Source of the DNA: Cobetia sp. cqz5-12
GTDB taxonomy: Bacteria; Pseudomonadota; Gammaproteobacteria; Pseudomonadales; Halomonadaceae
Direction of reading: 5' to 3'
NCBI RefSeq assembly: GCF_016495405.1
Contig: NZ_CP044522.1
Coordinates: 1,922,001 to 1,986,000 of the forward strand
Length of the DNA stretch: 64,000 bases
Made by a program: the position numbers and the translations under genes. Below the pieces are notes generated by a model. The model was not told the origin of the DNA. It saw only the letters and a program-made list of their open reading frames with translations, and did no database searches. Numbering within the stretch: position 1 is the first letter of the stretch; every line of letters starts with the position of its first letter. Shown here in pieces: positions 33,927 to 43,031 of the stretch.

Positions 33927-36337
33927 GACGGCACCTGCGTTGGCTCTGCGCCAGCAGTGGCGTGCTGCTCCTGCCAGTCACGCTGTTCGCGCGCCGCCAG
34001 CATCACCCGCTCCGGCGTGGCCGGGGTATCCAGGCGCACCGCACGGCGGTAGTCGGTCAGCGAGGCCAGCGCATCGCGCAGCGCCGCCCACACGCTGATG
34101 GCGAGCATGAAGGGCGGCTCACCGACTGCCTTGGAGCGATAGATGCTGGCGGCTGAATTGGGGTGCCCCTCCAGCAAGCGCACCTTGAGCGCGCCGGCCG
34201 GCACGTCACTGATCGCCGGAATCTTGTAGGTCGCCGGGCCATCGGTGAGCAGGCGGCCATCCTCGTGCCACTTGAGCTCCTCCGTCGTCAGCCAGCCCAT
34301 GCCCTGCACGAAGCCGCCCTCGATCTGGCCGATGTCGATGGCCGGATTGAGCGAATCACCGACATCATGCAGGATCTCGGCGCTTTCCAGGCGGTATTCG
34401 CCACTCAGCGTATCGACGACCACTTCGCACAGTGCCGCCCCGAAGGCGTAATAGTAGAAGGGGTGTCCGGTGCCGCTGGCGCGATCGTAATGGATATCCG
34501 GGGTGGCATAGAAGCCCTTCTCGGACAGTGAGATGCGTTCCAGATATGCCGCCTGGATCAGCTCGCCCCAGGTCATCAGCACACCACTCGGGCCATGCAG
34601 CTCGCCATCCGTGAGGCTCAGACTGACGCGTGGCTGGGCGAGATGCTCGGCGGCGAAGTCGAGCAGGCGCATCTTGAGGCGCAGGCAGGCATCACGCGTC
34701 GCCATGCCGTTGAGATCCGCCCCGGAGCTTGCCGCCGTCGGCGAGGTGTTGGGCACCTTGTCGGTGCGGGTGGCGGTGATACGTACCTTGTCCACGGCCA
34801 GCCCCAATTCGCGCGCCGCGACCTGGGTGATCTTGGTGTGCAGGCCCTGGCCCATCTCGGTGCCGCCGTGATTCACCTGCACACTGCCATCGGTGTAGAC
34901 ATGCACCAGGGCGCCTGCCTGATTGAGGTGCTTGGCGGTGAAGGAGATGCCGAACTTGACCGGAGTCAGCGCCAGCCCCTTCCTTACCACCGGGTTGGCG
35001 GCATTGAAGGCGCGTATCTCGGCGCGGCGCGCCCAGTAGCGGCCGCTTTCCTCGAGCTGATCGATCAGGGTCGCCAGCAGCGGGTGCTGATTGACGTGTT
35101 GCCCATAGTGCGTCGTCTCACGGCCTTCGCAGTAGAGGTTACGCTTGCGGATCTCCAGCGGGTCACGTCCCAGACGTCGGGCGATATCCTCCATCGCGGA
35201 CTCGACCGCCAACATGCCCTGAGGACCGCCAAAACCGCGGAAGGCGGTATTGGACGCCACATTGGTGCGTGCGCGAATGCCGCGCACGTGGGCATTGCCC
35301 AGATAGTAGGCGTTGTCGGCATGGAACATGGCGCGATCGACGATGGCATCCGAAAGATCCGGCGAGTGACCGCAGTCGCCGGTCAGCTCGATGATGGCGG
35401 ACTCGATGCGCCCGCTGTCATCGACGCCGAATTCATAGCGATGGTGGAAAGGGTGGCGCTTGCCGGTCAGACGCATGTCATCGCCACGTGCCAGACGCAG
35501 GCGTGCCGCGCGGCCGGTGCGCCGAGCGACCATCGCGGCCAGACAGGCCACCGGCGCGGCCTGGGTTTCCTTGCCGCCGAAGCCGCCCCCCATGCGACGG
35601 GTCTCCACCGTGATGGCGTGGAAGGGCACGCCGAGCACCTCGGCAATCAGCTTCTGGACTTCACTGGGGTGCTGGGAGGAGCTGTGCACCAGCATCTCGT
35701 CGTCCTCACCCGGCAAGGCCAGTGCGGCCTGGCTCTCCAGATAGAAGTGTTCCTGGCCGCCGCTTTCCAGTTCACCGCTCAATTGCCAGGCGGATTTGGC
35801 GAGCTTGGTGCTGATGCTGTCGAGATCGCCGGCGCGGCCATTGGCAAGCCGCGCCTGGGTGTGGGTCGGGCGCACCAGATCACCGCGGCTGGCCGCCTCG
35901 CGCGGGTCCAGGCACACCGGCAGGGGCGTGGTGGCGACCTTGGCCAGTCGCGCCGCCTGACGTGCCGCGCGCTCGCTGTCGGCGGCGACCACGAACAGCG
36001 CTTGACCATGATGGCTGATGATGTCACTGACCAGCAGCGGGTCGCCGGGGAAGACCGGCCCCACATCGCTGTGACCGGGGATGTCGGCGGCGCTGAGCAC
36101 GCAGACCACGCCGGGGGCACGGCGCACCGCCTCGAGATCCAGCGCATCCAGGGTGGCGTGGGCGACCTCGCTCATGCCGATCGCCAGATGCAACGTGCCG
36201 GTGGGCAGTGGCAGGTCATCCACGTAACGCGCCGAGCCGCTGACATGACGCTGGGCGCTTTCATGCTGACGCGACTGGAGAACGGGGGTGGCCGGCGCGG
36301 CGCTGGCGTCGGACTCAAGACTGTGCAAGGTACGCAT
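33923..36337 (-). CDS. xdhB: Xanthine dehydrogenase, molybdopterin-binding subunit
   Basis: The large catalytic subunit (about 804 residues from ATG 36337) that hydroxylates hypoxanthine and xanthine at the Mo centre. Cofactor signatures include GGGFGGKETQAAPVACLAA, NTAFRGFGGPQGMLAVE (the Arg that contacts substrate), the GTEMGQGLHTKI loop and, near the C-terminus, the catalytic Glu in KAVGEPPFMLAI. The size matches split bacterial Xdh. The start at 36337 has GGAGAG and overlaps the end of xdhA by about 20 bp; a 15-residue longer form from 36382 is less likely. Confidence 0.95.
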   Translation of the reverse strand: MRTLHSLESDASAAPATPVLQSRQHESAQRHVSGSARYVDDLPLPTGTLHLAIGMSEVAHATLDALDLEAVRRAPGVVCVLSAADIPGHSDVGPVFPGDPLLVSDIISHHGQALFVVAADSERAARQAARLAKVATTPLPVCLDPREAASRGDLVRPTHTQARLANGRAGDLDSISTKLAKSAWQLSGELESGGQEHFYLESQAALALPGEDDEMLVHSSSQHPSEVQKLIAEVLGVPFHAITVETRRMGGGFGGKETQAAPVACLAAMVARRTGRAARLRLARGDDMRLTGKRHPFHHRYEFGVDDSGRIESAIIELTGDCGHSPDLSDAIVDRAMFHADNAYYLGNAHVRGIRARTNVASNTAFRGFGGPQGMLAVESAMEDIARRLGRDPLEIRKRNLYCEGRETTHYGQHVNQHPLLATLIDQLEESGRYWARRAEIRAFNAANPVVRKGLALTPVKFGISFTAKHLNQAGALVHVYTDGSVQVNHGGTEMGQGLHTKITQVAARELGLAVDKVRITATRTDKVPNTSPTAASSGADLNGMATRDACLRLKMRLLDFAAEHLAQPRVSLSLTDGELHGPSGVLMTWGELIQAAYLERISLSEKGFYATPDIHYDRASGTGHPFYYYAFGAALCEVVVDTLSGEYRLESAEILHDVGDSLNPAIDIGQIEGGFVQGMGWLTTEELKWHEDGRLLTDGPATYKIPAISDVPAGALKVRLLEGHPNSAASIYRSKAVGEPPFMLAISVWAALRDALASLTDYRRAVRLDTPATPERVMLAAREQRDWQEQHATAGAEPTQVPS

Positions 36338-37844
36338 CGAGGCTCTCCAGTGGCGTGTGGGAGGTCGTGGGCTGGCGCTCATTCAGGATGCGTTGGGCCA
36401 CGCGGGGAATCAGATGGCTGGCGGCCAGCAGGCGATACTCGCGTGAGCCGCGCACGTCACTGAGCGGTGAGAAATCGGCCTGCACCGCCTGTTCGATCTG
36501 CTGGCGAGTCTGCGCCGTCAGCCTGGCGGGAGTGAGAGATTCCAGCGCTTGCAGCGTCAGCAGTGCTTCCAGGTGCGGGGCGCGGGCCGGAACCCCGGCC
36601 ATGCCGCCGAAGGCCACCCGCCAGTGCTGCGCCCGCCCGCTGGCATCCCGCCGCCAGGCGAAGACGCCGAGCAGGGTGGAGATGTCATCGTCACGCCGCT
36701 TGGACAGCTTGTGCACCGCCAGCCGCTGATTGTGAACCGGCCGTGGCAGGAAGACGGAGTGGATGATCTCGTCCGGCATCAGCTGAGTACGCTTGTAGTC
36801 GAGGAAGTAGTCCTCGAGCTTCAGGATGCGCTCATTGTCCTGGCTCATCAGCTGGATATAGGCGTCCAGTGCGATCAGCAGTGGCGGCATGTCACCGATG
36901 GGCGAGGCATTGCCGATATTGCCGCCCAGGGTGCCACGGTGGCGGATCTGTTCACTGCCCAGTCGCGTGAGCAACTCCGCGCCATCCGGGTAATGTTCCC
37001 GCAGTAGTGGCATCAGTTGGTGATAGCTGACCGCGGCTCCGATCCACCAGCCCGCCTGACCGGCGTGCTCGCCTTCCTCTATCTTGCCAAGCGCCGCGAC
37101 CCGGGTGGTGTCGATCAAGGCCGGGAAGTCGCGCAGGCGCTGGGTGTATTCCAGCATCAGATCCGTGCCGCCGGCGATCAACGCGGCATCCGGGCGCTCG
37201 GCGCGCAGTGCCAGCAGGGCCTGCAAGGTGACAGGACGATAGAAGCGGCCGGTGTCTGGCTCGTCATCAGGAGCAGTGTCGTGCGCTTCCACCGTGCTGA
37301 CGCCAGCGTCCTGCAGGCTGGCTGGCCCGAATTCGCCTTGCAGCAGGCGGTGAGCGGCCTCGCGGATCGGGCGATAGCCGGTGCAACGACACAGGTTGCC
37401 GCCCAGTGCATGGTCGATCATGGTGTCGCGTTGTCTGGCATCGATCACTTCGCCCTGATCGATCTGGCGCTGATGACGGGCATGCAGCACCGCAAGGCTC
37501 ATGGAGATGCCCGGGGTGCAGAAACCGCACTGGCTGGCATGGGTGCTGACCAATGCCTGCTGCACTGCCGAGAGCGATGACGCTTGGCTGGCATCCGCCA
37601 GCCCCTCGACGGTGATCAAGTCGCAGCCGGCCAGCTGGTGGGCGGGCATCAGGCAGGCATTGGCGGTGCTCACATTGTGGCCCGGCCCCTGCAAGGCAAT
37701 GGTGCAGGCGCCGCAGTCGCCGGAGGCACAGCCTTCCTTGGTGCCGTCTTGCCCAAGTGAGGTGCGCAGCACTTCGAGTACGCTCGTTCCCGGTGCAGGT
37801 GAGGGCAGTCGGCACGCGCGCCCGTTCAAGGTGAAGTCGATCAT
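36315..37844 (-). CDS. xdhA: Xanthine dehydrogenase, iron-sulfur/FAD subunit
   Basis: The electron-transfer subunit, 509 residues. The plant-type 2Fe-2S cluster is bound by C39, C44, C47 and C64; the second cluster by CGFC (C106, C109) and CRC (C152, C154). A linker (about 165-195) leads to a vanillyl-alcohol-oxidase-like FAD domain with LIAGGTDLMLE, RHRGTLGGNIGNASPIGD and a C-terminal CO-dehydrogenase flavoprotein domain. It passes electrons from XdhB to NAD+. It is the first gene of the operon, about 200 bp from a RutR-type palindrome (38047-38060). Confidence 0.95.
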   Translation of the reverse strand: MIDFTLNGRACRLPSPAPGTSVLEVLRTSLGQDGTKEGCASGDCGACTIALQGPGHNVSTANACLMPAHQLAGCDLITVEGLADASQASSLSAVQQALVSTHASQCGFCTPGISMSLAVLHARHQRQIDQGEVIDARQRDTMIDHALGGNLCRCTGYRPIREAAHRLLQGEFGPASLQDAGVSTVEAHDTAPDDEPDTGRFYRPVTLQALLALRAERPDAALIAGGTDLMLEYTQRLRDFPALIDTTRVAALGKIEEGEHAGQAGWWIGAAVSYHQLMPLLREHYPDGAELLTRLGSEQIRHRGTLGGNIGNASPIGDMPPLLIALDAYIQLMSQDNERILKLEDYFLDYKRTQLMPDEIIHSVFLPRPVHNQRLAVHKLSKRRDDDISTLLGVFAWRRDASGRAQHWRVAFGGMAGVPARAPHLEALLTLQALESLTPARLTAQTRQQIEQAVQADFSPLSDVRGSREYRLLAASHLIPRVAQRILNERQPTTSHTPLESLDAYLAQS

Positions 37845-38046
37845 GCGGGCATCCTGTCAGGTCGTATTGTCATTGTGGTGCCTTGTTGCGTACAGCGTGT
37901 TTCCAACACTCAAGTCCTTGTGCTGCCCTGTCAGCGGGCTTGTTCTGTCTTGCCAGCGGGCCTGTTGTATCCAGGCGGCGAGCGTTGGTCTGCAGGCTGT
38001 TGTCTCTATCAATGTAACAGGTCGTATTGTGATTCCTGCAAGAATC

Positions 38047-38060
38047 TGACCAAATGGTCA
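38047..38060. promoter_or_regulatory. Putative RutR-type operator TGACCAAATGGTCA
   Basis: Palindrome with the TGACCA-N2-TGGTCA form of the E. coli RutR consensus. It lies in the xdhA-rutR-like divergent region (37845-38243), which otherwise holds no gene. Confidence 0.7.
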
Positions 38061-38243
38061 GTGCATGTTGTGGTATTTTGTTCACCGATGTCTCAACGGG
38101 CTGTTTTCACTGCTGTTCCAACGCCACGTGATAGTCGCTTGACCAGAGCCTCCTGCTTGCGCACATCGCCGCTGACAGGCGAGTGAGACAGACAGGGGGC
38201 TGTCGCCAAGAGACTCGTATGCTTTTTTCTGACTTGATGAGTG

Positions 38244-38933
38244 ATGCCGATGCCCGCGGATTCTCCTTCTTCCCTTTACGCTGAAGTCCGTCGTACCCGT
38301 AGCGCGGAATTGAGCGTGCCGCCTGCCAGCTCGCCGCGTGAGCAAGCCGAGAGCCGTATTCTCGAGGCCGCCGAATGCGTATTCGCCTGTCACGGTTATC
38401 GCGGCAGCACCTTGAAGCAGATTGCGGAAGTGGCCGAGTTGCCCAAGGCCAATCTGCTCTATTACTTCGGTTCCAAGGAGAAGCTCTACGTTCACCTGCT
38501 GGAGCAGACCCTGACGCGCTGGAATGCCTCGCTCGAGGATATCTCGCCCGACGATGAGCCGCGTGAGGTGCTGGAGGCGCTGGTGCGCGTCAAGCTCAAG
38601 CTGGCGCGCCAGGCGCCGCAGGCCTCGCGTCTGTTCGCGGCGGAGGTGATCAGCGGGGCGCCTTTCCTGCGCGATTATCTCAGTGGCGACCTGCGTGACT
38701 GGGTGCAGGCGCGCTGCGATGTGATGAAGGCCTGGATGGCAGCGGGCAAGCTGCGTGAGGCGGAACCGATGTGGGTGATCTACCTCATCTGGTCCACCAC
38801 TCAGCATTACGCGGATTTCGCCGCCCAGATCGATCAGCTGGGGGGAGCACCGCAGAGCGATGAAGACTGGGAGCAACTGGCGGATTTCGTGGCCAGCACG
38901 CTATGTGATGGTCTGTGCCCGAGACAGGCATGA
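38244..38933 (+). CDS. RutR-type TetR family regulator of purine/pyrimidine catabolism
   Basis: About 229 residues. A TetR helix-turn-helix (GYRGSTLKQIAEVAELPKAN, then LLYYFGSKEKLYVHLLEQ) is followed by a ligand domain that closely follows E. coli RutR: QAPQASRLFAAEVISGAPFL, LSGDLRDWV, and IYLIWSTTQHYADFAAQI. In E. coli RutR senses uracil or thymine and acts on both pyrimidine and purine genes. Here the neighbour is xdh, and the operator-like palindromes lie at xdhA and at uraD-uraH, so urate, xanthine or another purine may be the ligand. GTG at 38241 and ATG at 38250 are alternative starts; no strong ribosome site. Confidence 0.85.
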   Translation: MPMPADSPSSLYAEVRRTRSAELSVPPASSPREQAESRILEAAECVFACHGYRGSTLKQIAEVAELPKANLLYYFGSKEKLYVHLLEQTLTRWNASLEDISPDDEPREVLEALVRVKLKLARQAPQASRLFAAEVISGAPFLRDYLSGDLRDWVQARCDVMKAWMAAGKLREAEPMWVIYLIWSTTQHYADFAAQIDQLGGAPQSDEDWEQLADFVASTLCDGLCPRQA

Positions 38934-39034
38934 GCGGCATGAGCGGCATGAGCGGTTGAGCGCTTGATTCGGCGGGCTCAGCCCTCTGTCAGTCGCCTGT
39001 TGTCAGTTGTGTGTCGTCAGTGACTTGCTGCACA

Positions 39035-39073
39035 CCAAAAAGCCCGCCCCGGATTTCGGGACGGGCTTTTTGG
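39035..39073. terminator. Bidirectional terminator
   Basis: CCAAAAAGCCCGTCCC-type arms pair around CGGATTTC, with A and T runs on the two sides. It closes the RutR-like gene and the convergent unknown gene pair. Confidence 0.88.
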
Positions 39074-39133
39074 TTGTTGGTTCTTGAGTCTGGAGTCGTT
39101 CTAGAAAGAGCGAAGGAAAGGGCCGTCAGGCGG

Positions 39134-39739
39134 TCAGCTTGCCATCTCCAACGGCATGCCAGGATCGCGATCCAGCACGGCATCCTCCTCCTGCTTGGCC
39201 CCAGATAGTTCGGCTTTCTCCAGTTGAGAGATGTCACAGTGTTGATGCATCTGCCAACCATCGCGGGCATCGTCGGCCAGATAGATCAGCGCGGCGTCGG
39301 CGCTTGCCCACAGCCGGGCGAGGTCACGTTGGTGGCGAGTGCGGTTGGCCAGTGGCAGCGCATCGGCGGTGACTACCACCACCGGCGCCTTGCGCAGCCA
39401 GCGCGGCGCATGACTTGGCCAGCTGTGATGCACGGCGTCCAGCCAGGGCGCCTGGGGATGGCCGGGCGATGACTGCCAACGCCAGCCACGCCCGACCTCG
39501 GTGATCCCGCGCGCCGTCCAGATCAGGCTGCGGCGCGGCAGCTGCGCCTCCAGGCTTTTCAGCAACGCATCGTCGCTATCCGTCAGCGGCTGGATGGCTC
39601 CTGACATCATGCTCAGGTACTCGCCAGCGTGCTGGCCGGCGGTCAGCTCCAGCTTGATGCGAGGCGCCGGGGCGAGGGCGATGCTGTTCTCCAGCGGTAT
39701 GTGCATGCCGCATTCCATGCCGATGGTATAGACACTCAT
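39134..39739 (-). CDS. Unknown protein, second gene of an unknown pair
   Basis: 201 residues; no family recognised. It starts MSVYTIGMECGMHIPLENS, has no signal peptide or membrane helix, and contains several Trp and His in the middle (WLDAVHHSWPSHAPRWLRKAP) followed by a hydrophobic strand VVVVTADALPL and a LARLWASADAALIYLADDA region, which could be a Rossmann-like core. The C-terminus is acidic. The start overlaps the stop of the upstream gene (ATGA), so both are made together. Confidence 0.65.
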   Translation of the reverse strand: MSVYTIGMECGMHIPLENSIALAPAPRIKLELTAGQHAGEYLSMMSGAIQPLTDSDDALLKSLEAQLPRRSLIWTARGITEVGRGWRWQSSPGHPQAPWLDAVHHSWPSHAPRWLRKAPVVVVTADALPLANRTRHQRDLARLWASADAALIYLADDARDGWQMHQHCDISQLEKAELSGAKQEEDAVLDRDPGMPLEMAS

Positions 39740-40179
39740 GCCAGCATTCCTCGACGCGTCATGCTCTGACGCAGCAGGGTGTGGTGGCGGTGCATCGCCT
39801 CCCAGTCAGCGTGAGCCTTGTGGTTGATGTCAGGGTTGAAGACGGCTTTCTGCTGCGCGATGGGCGATGCTGTCGAGGTCGAAGTCGGAGTGTATGTCTC
39901 GGCTGAGGTCTGGGCCGCCACGGCTGAGGCGGCAATGTCAGCCTGGCTGCGCGTGTCGTGGGTCGGTGAATGCGTCGTGGAGACCGCCGTTGCTTTCAGA
40001 CTCAGCGGCGGTGCCTCGTAGCCCATCGCCATCACGCCCAGCAATTGAGCGGACTGGGCATTGGCGACATCCTGGGTGGCGCTGCTGGAGCGCGGCAAGA
40101 GGGTGAATGTCTGTGTCGTGACCTTGGCTGTCATGGCTCGGCAGGTATCGAGGAGGGCAGTCATCGTTGAGGTGGCCAT
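39736..40179 (-). CDS. Unknown protein, first gene of an unknown pair
   Basis: 147 residues rich in Thr, Ser and Ala, with a disordered middle (about residues 55-105) and a basic helical end (KAHADWEAMHRHHTLLRQSM). No signal peptide, helix-turn-helix or enzyme motif seen. AAGGAG precedes the ATG, which supports it as a real gene despite its low complexity. Confidence 0.6.
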   Translation of the reverse strand: MATSTMTALLDTCRAMTAKVTTQTFTLLPRSSSATQDVANAQSAQLLGVMAMGYEAPPLSLKATAVSTTHSPTHDTRSQADIAASAVAAQTSAETYTPTSTSTASPIAQQKAVFNPDINHKAHADWEAMHRHHTLLRQSMTRRGMLA

Positions 40180-40552
40180 GAGAATGCTCCTTGCGCATCG
40201 CGAGCGCTTTATCGGGAATATTGCAGTCCGGCAAGGGTCGTTGGCGTTACTGCGCGGCGTATGACCTGTCGGCTGGCTACTCTTGATGAAGCGGCTTGCG
40301 TGCCGGTTTGATGTGATGAACAGTAAAAACAGTCGCTTGTATCTGTCGCGCGGTGCGGATGGTTGGCGTCGTGCAGCGCTTTAGGGCGTCAGAGGCGTTC
40401 AGGATGAGGAAAAAGCGCTCATCGCGAGGGCTACGCCTTTCGTCTATGCACTGTCAGTCAGCACCTGGCCCAGGCTTTGCACTGTCTTGATGCAATCGTT
40501 GATGCAATCGTTGCTCTGCGCTCACGCAGAATCTTTTCAGGAGTGTGTCTTC
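40180..40552. other. Divergent intergenic region with a 12-bp tandem repeat
   Basis: No gene seen. TTGATGCAATCG occurs twice in tandem at 40487-40498 and 40499-40510, about 42 bp before the RpiR start, and may be an autoregulatory site. Confidence 0.5.
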
Positions 40553-41536
40553 ATGCCACGAGCGCCCATAGATCACAGCGCGCCCTCCGAGGCTGACGTG
40601 TACGGTGAATCCCGGGTAGTGCACCCGGAGGGGGAAGCGCCTGCCCCCGACGACACTGTCAGTCTTGCCACCAGTCCCGCTCGCCATGCCGCAGGGCAAG
40701 GCAGGAAGAGCCTGAGTCTGCATCAACGCCTGACCCGTTCGCTTGAGGAGCTCACCCCGAATGAGCAGCGCATCGCGCGCTTTCTGCTCGCGCATCAGGA
40801 TGAACTGGCGCTATACAACGCCGCGGAACTGTCACGCCTGACCGACGTCTCCAAGGCGACGGTCAGCCGCCTGTTCCGACGCCTCGGCTATCAGGATTTC
40901 CGTGAGGCGCGGGATCAGGCACGCAGTCTGCGTCAATCTGGCGTGCCGGTGGCGGCAGCGCCGACGGCAGACCATCACCAGCGTCACTATGAGCAGGAGT
41001 GTCGCAACCTGCGTCAGGCGCTGGCGGCGCTGGACATGCTCGACATGGAGGCCTTGAGCAGCGCTCTGGCCAAGGCCGAGCGGCTGCAGATCATCGGCTT
41101 TCGCAATGCCTATCCTCTGGCGCTGCATCTGCGCCAGCAATTGCTGCAGCTACGGGCGCAGGTGGCGGTGCTGCCGCAGCCTGGCCAATCACTCGGCGAG
41201 GAGGTCGCGCGACTGGGTAGCGAGGATGCCGTGGTGGTATTCGCCATGCGCCGGCGCCCGCAGGGCTTGGCGCGATTGCTTGAATGGCTGGGGCAGGCCC
41301 CCTGCACGGTGCTGCTGGTCTGCGATGACAGCCTTGGCATCATCCCCGCCGGTATCGAGCATGTCCTGCGTTGCCCGTTGGACAGCGTCAGTGCCTTCGA
41401 CAGCTACGCCGCGGCTATGAGTCAGATCAATCTGCTGGCCACGCGGCTGCTGCATGATGATCTCGTCGGCGGACGCAGCCAGATACGCCGCGTGACGGAT
41501 ACCTTCGATACGCTGGAAGAACTGGGCGACGGCTGA
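40553..41536 (+). CDS. MurR/RpiR family transcriptional regulator
   Basis: A 327-residue regulator. After a disordered N-terminus (about 1-50) comes the RpiR helix-turn-helix (LTPNEQRIARFLLAHQDELALYNAAELSRLTDVSKATVSRLFRRLGYQDF), then an SIS sugar-phosphate-binding fold (ALAKAERLQIIGFRNAYPLALHLRQQLL ... VVVFAMRRRPQG). Classical RpiR proteins sense phosphosugars, but many marine ones control amino acid or amide uptake. It probably controls the ABC importer and amidase downstream. The ATG at 40553 has AGGAG upstream. Confidence 0.9.
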   Translation: MPRAPIDHSAPSEADVYGESRVVHPEGEAPAPDDTVSLATSPARHAAGQGRKSLSLHQRLTRSLEELTPNEQRIARFLLAHQDELALYNAAELSRLTDVSKATVSRLFRRLGYQDFREARDQARSLRQSGVPVAAAPTADHHQRHYEQECRNLRQALAALDMLDMEALSSALAKAERLQIIGFRNAYPLALHLRQQLLQLRAQVAVLPQPGQSLGEEVARLGSEDAVVVFAMRRRPQGLARLLEWLGQAPCTVLLVCDDSLGIIPAGIEHVLRCPLDSVSAFDSYAAAMSQINLLATRLLHDDLVGGRSQIRRVTDTFDTLEELGDG

Positions 41537-42129
41537 TCGTCCAGCTTGCAGTGCCCCTGCCTTTCCTTTCTCCCTCTCTATTCCTTCGGGTCGTCTGCCT
41601 TGCCTCTGACCTGTGTGGCGGCCCGATTCTACCCACCGCGCTCTGCGCACCCGCAGGGCGCATGCCCCTCTCGGGCTGCACCATCTGCTGCCATCTCACC
41701 GTTGTTTACGCTCTGATCTCGCCGCCAGGCGAGGGCGTCATCCTCGATTTCGACTCTCCCCTGACGTGTCTCGCTTCTTCTCGTTACTACTCGCCTGTCT
41801 TGCTTTCAGGCCAGTGCTCAAGCGCGTGCTCAGGCGTGTGAGCCGCCGGCACCTCTGCGCTGACTGGAACTCGATTACCTTGACGGAGCACCAGGCGGGA
41901 GTCTTTGGCACACCTGTTGCAAAGATTGATAAGGGAATCACTTGTTTCATTGGTCAGGTTCTGAAGACGAATGCGACAAGGAGTCACTGGAACTGACTCG
42001 GCGAGACATTCGGCAAGAAGCACGGCGGAACGATCAACAACCAACAACAATCAACTGCCGCAAGGCACCAGGTGCATGACGAGTCGTCCTCGCATCAGCG
42101 CCTGGCATGACGGATACCGGAGTCGACCG
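41537..42129. other. Promoter region of the ABC importer, no gene seen
   Basis: About 590 bp. 41545-41610 is pyrimidine-rich. The frames here have no coding character. A plausible promoter lies around 41910-41960 (TTGCAA ... GATAAG), low confidence. Confidence 0.45.
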
Positions 42130-42984
42130 ATGAGCAAGCGTCACGAGAGCAAGGCCCAGCAGCGCGCTACACAGGCAGACAACAAGCAGCGTCTTGGCAA
42201 CTGGGTGCGCAAGGGAATATTGCTGGCCTTGTGGGGCACGTTGGCGTCCACCGCCTTGAGTGCACACGCGGATGCACTGAGTGACATCACCGATAGCGGA
42301 GTGCTGAAAGTGGCGGTGCCCCAGGACTTCCCGCCGTTCGGCTCGGTCGGGCCTGACCTCAAGCCGCGTGGCTACGATATCGACATGGCGCGCTATCTGG
42401 CGGATGAGATGAACGTGAAGCTTGAGCTGGTACCGGTCACCTCGGCCAACCGCATCCCTTACCTGCAGACCCGCAAGGTCGATCTGGTGATCTCTAGCCT
42501 GGGCAAGAATCCGGAGCGTGAGAAGGCGATCGATTTCTCGGATGCCTATGCGCCGTTCTTCCTCGGCGTGTTCGGCGAGAAGGGCAGTGAGGTGGATTCC
42601 GCGCAAGGACTGAGCGAGAAGACCATCGGCGTGACACGTGGCTCTGTGGAAGACATGGAGCTCAGCAAGGTGGTGCCGGAATCGACCACCGTGAAGCGCT
42701 TCGAAGACAACAACACGACCTTGTCGGCCTTCCTGTCAGGTCAGGTCGAGATGATCGCTACCGGCAACCTGGTCACCGCCGCCATCGCCGAACGCAATCC
42801 CTCCCGCGTGCCGGTCAGCGTGCTGCCGCTCAAGAATTCTCCCTGCTATGTGGGCATGCGGCATGACACGCCGGCGCTCAAGGCGCGCGTGAACGAGTTG
42901 ATCGCCCAGGGGATCGAGGACGGCACGCTCAATGCGCTCTCCGAGACCTGGTTCAAGGCGCCGCTGCCGCCACTGGATGCCTGA
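42130..42984 (+). CDS. Solute-binding protein of a polar amino acid-type ABC importer
   Basis: A periplasmic family 3 binding protein (284 residues). The N-terminal leader runs through WVRKGILLALWGTLASTALSAHA (about 23-45). The lobe-1 start SGVLKVAVPQDFPPFGSVGPDLKPRGYDIDMARYLA is diagnostic; the DLVISSLGKNPEREKAIDFSDAY block binds the alpha-amino or carboxylate group, and TIGVTRGSVEDMEL opens lobe 2. The gene leads a complete importer set. Ligand unknown; the adjacent amidase suggests an amide or N-substituted amino acid. ATG at 42130 has CGGAG before it; 42076 is an alternative. Confidence 0.88.
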   Translation: MSKRHESKAQQRATQADNKQRLGNWVRKGILLALWGTLASTALSAHADALSDITDSGVLKVAVPQDFPPFGSVGPDLKPRGYDIDMARYLADEMNVKLELVPVTSANRIPYLQTRKVDLVISSLGKNPEREKAIDFSDAYAPFFLGVFGEKGSEVDSAQGLSEKTIGVTRGSVEDMELSKVVPESTTVKRFEDNNTTLSAFLSGQVEMIATGNLVTAAIAERNPSRVPVSVLPLKNSPCYVGMRHDTPALKARVNELIAQGIEDGTLNALSETWFKAPLPPLDA

Positions 42985-43031
42985 ATCGAGACGTCGCACG
43001 CCTGACTCCCTTTGCCCGTGAGGCTTGATCG

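Noticed and set aside
34595..36463. Plus-strand frame (622 codons) opposite xdhB
   Set aside because: Shadow of xdhB; no family resemblance and no ribosome site.
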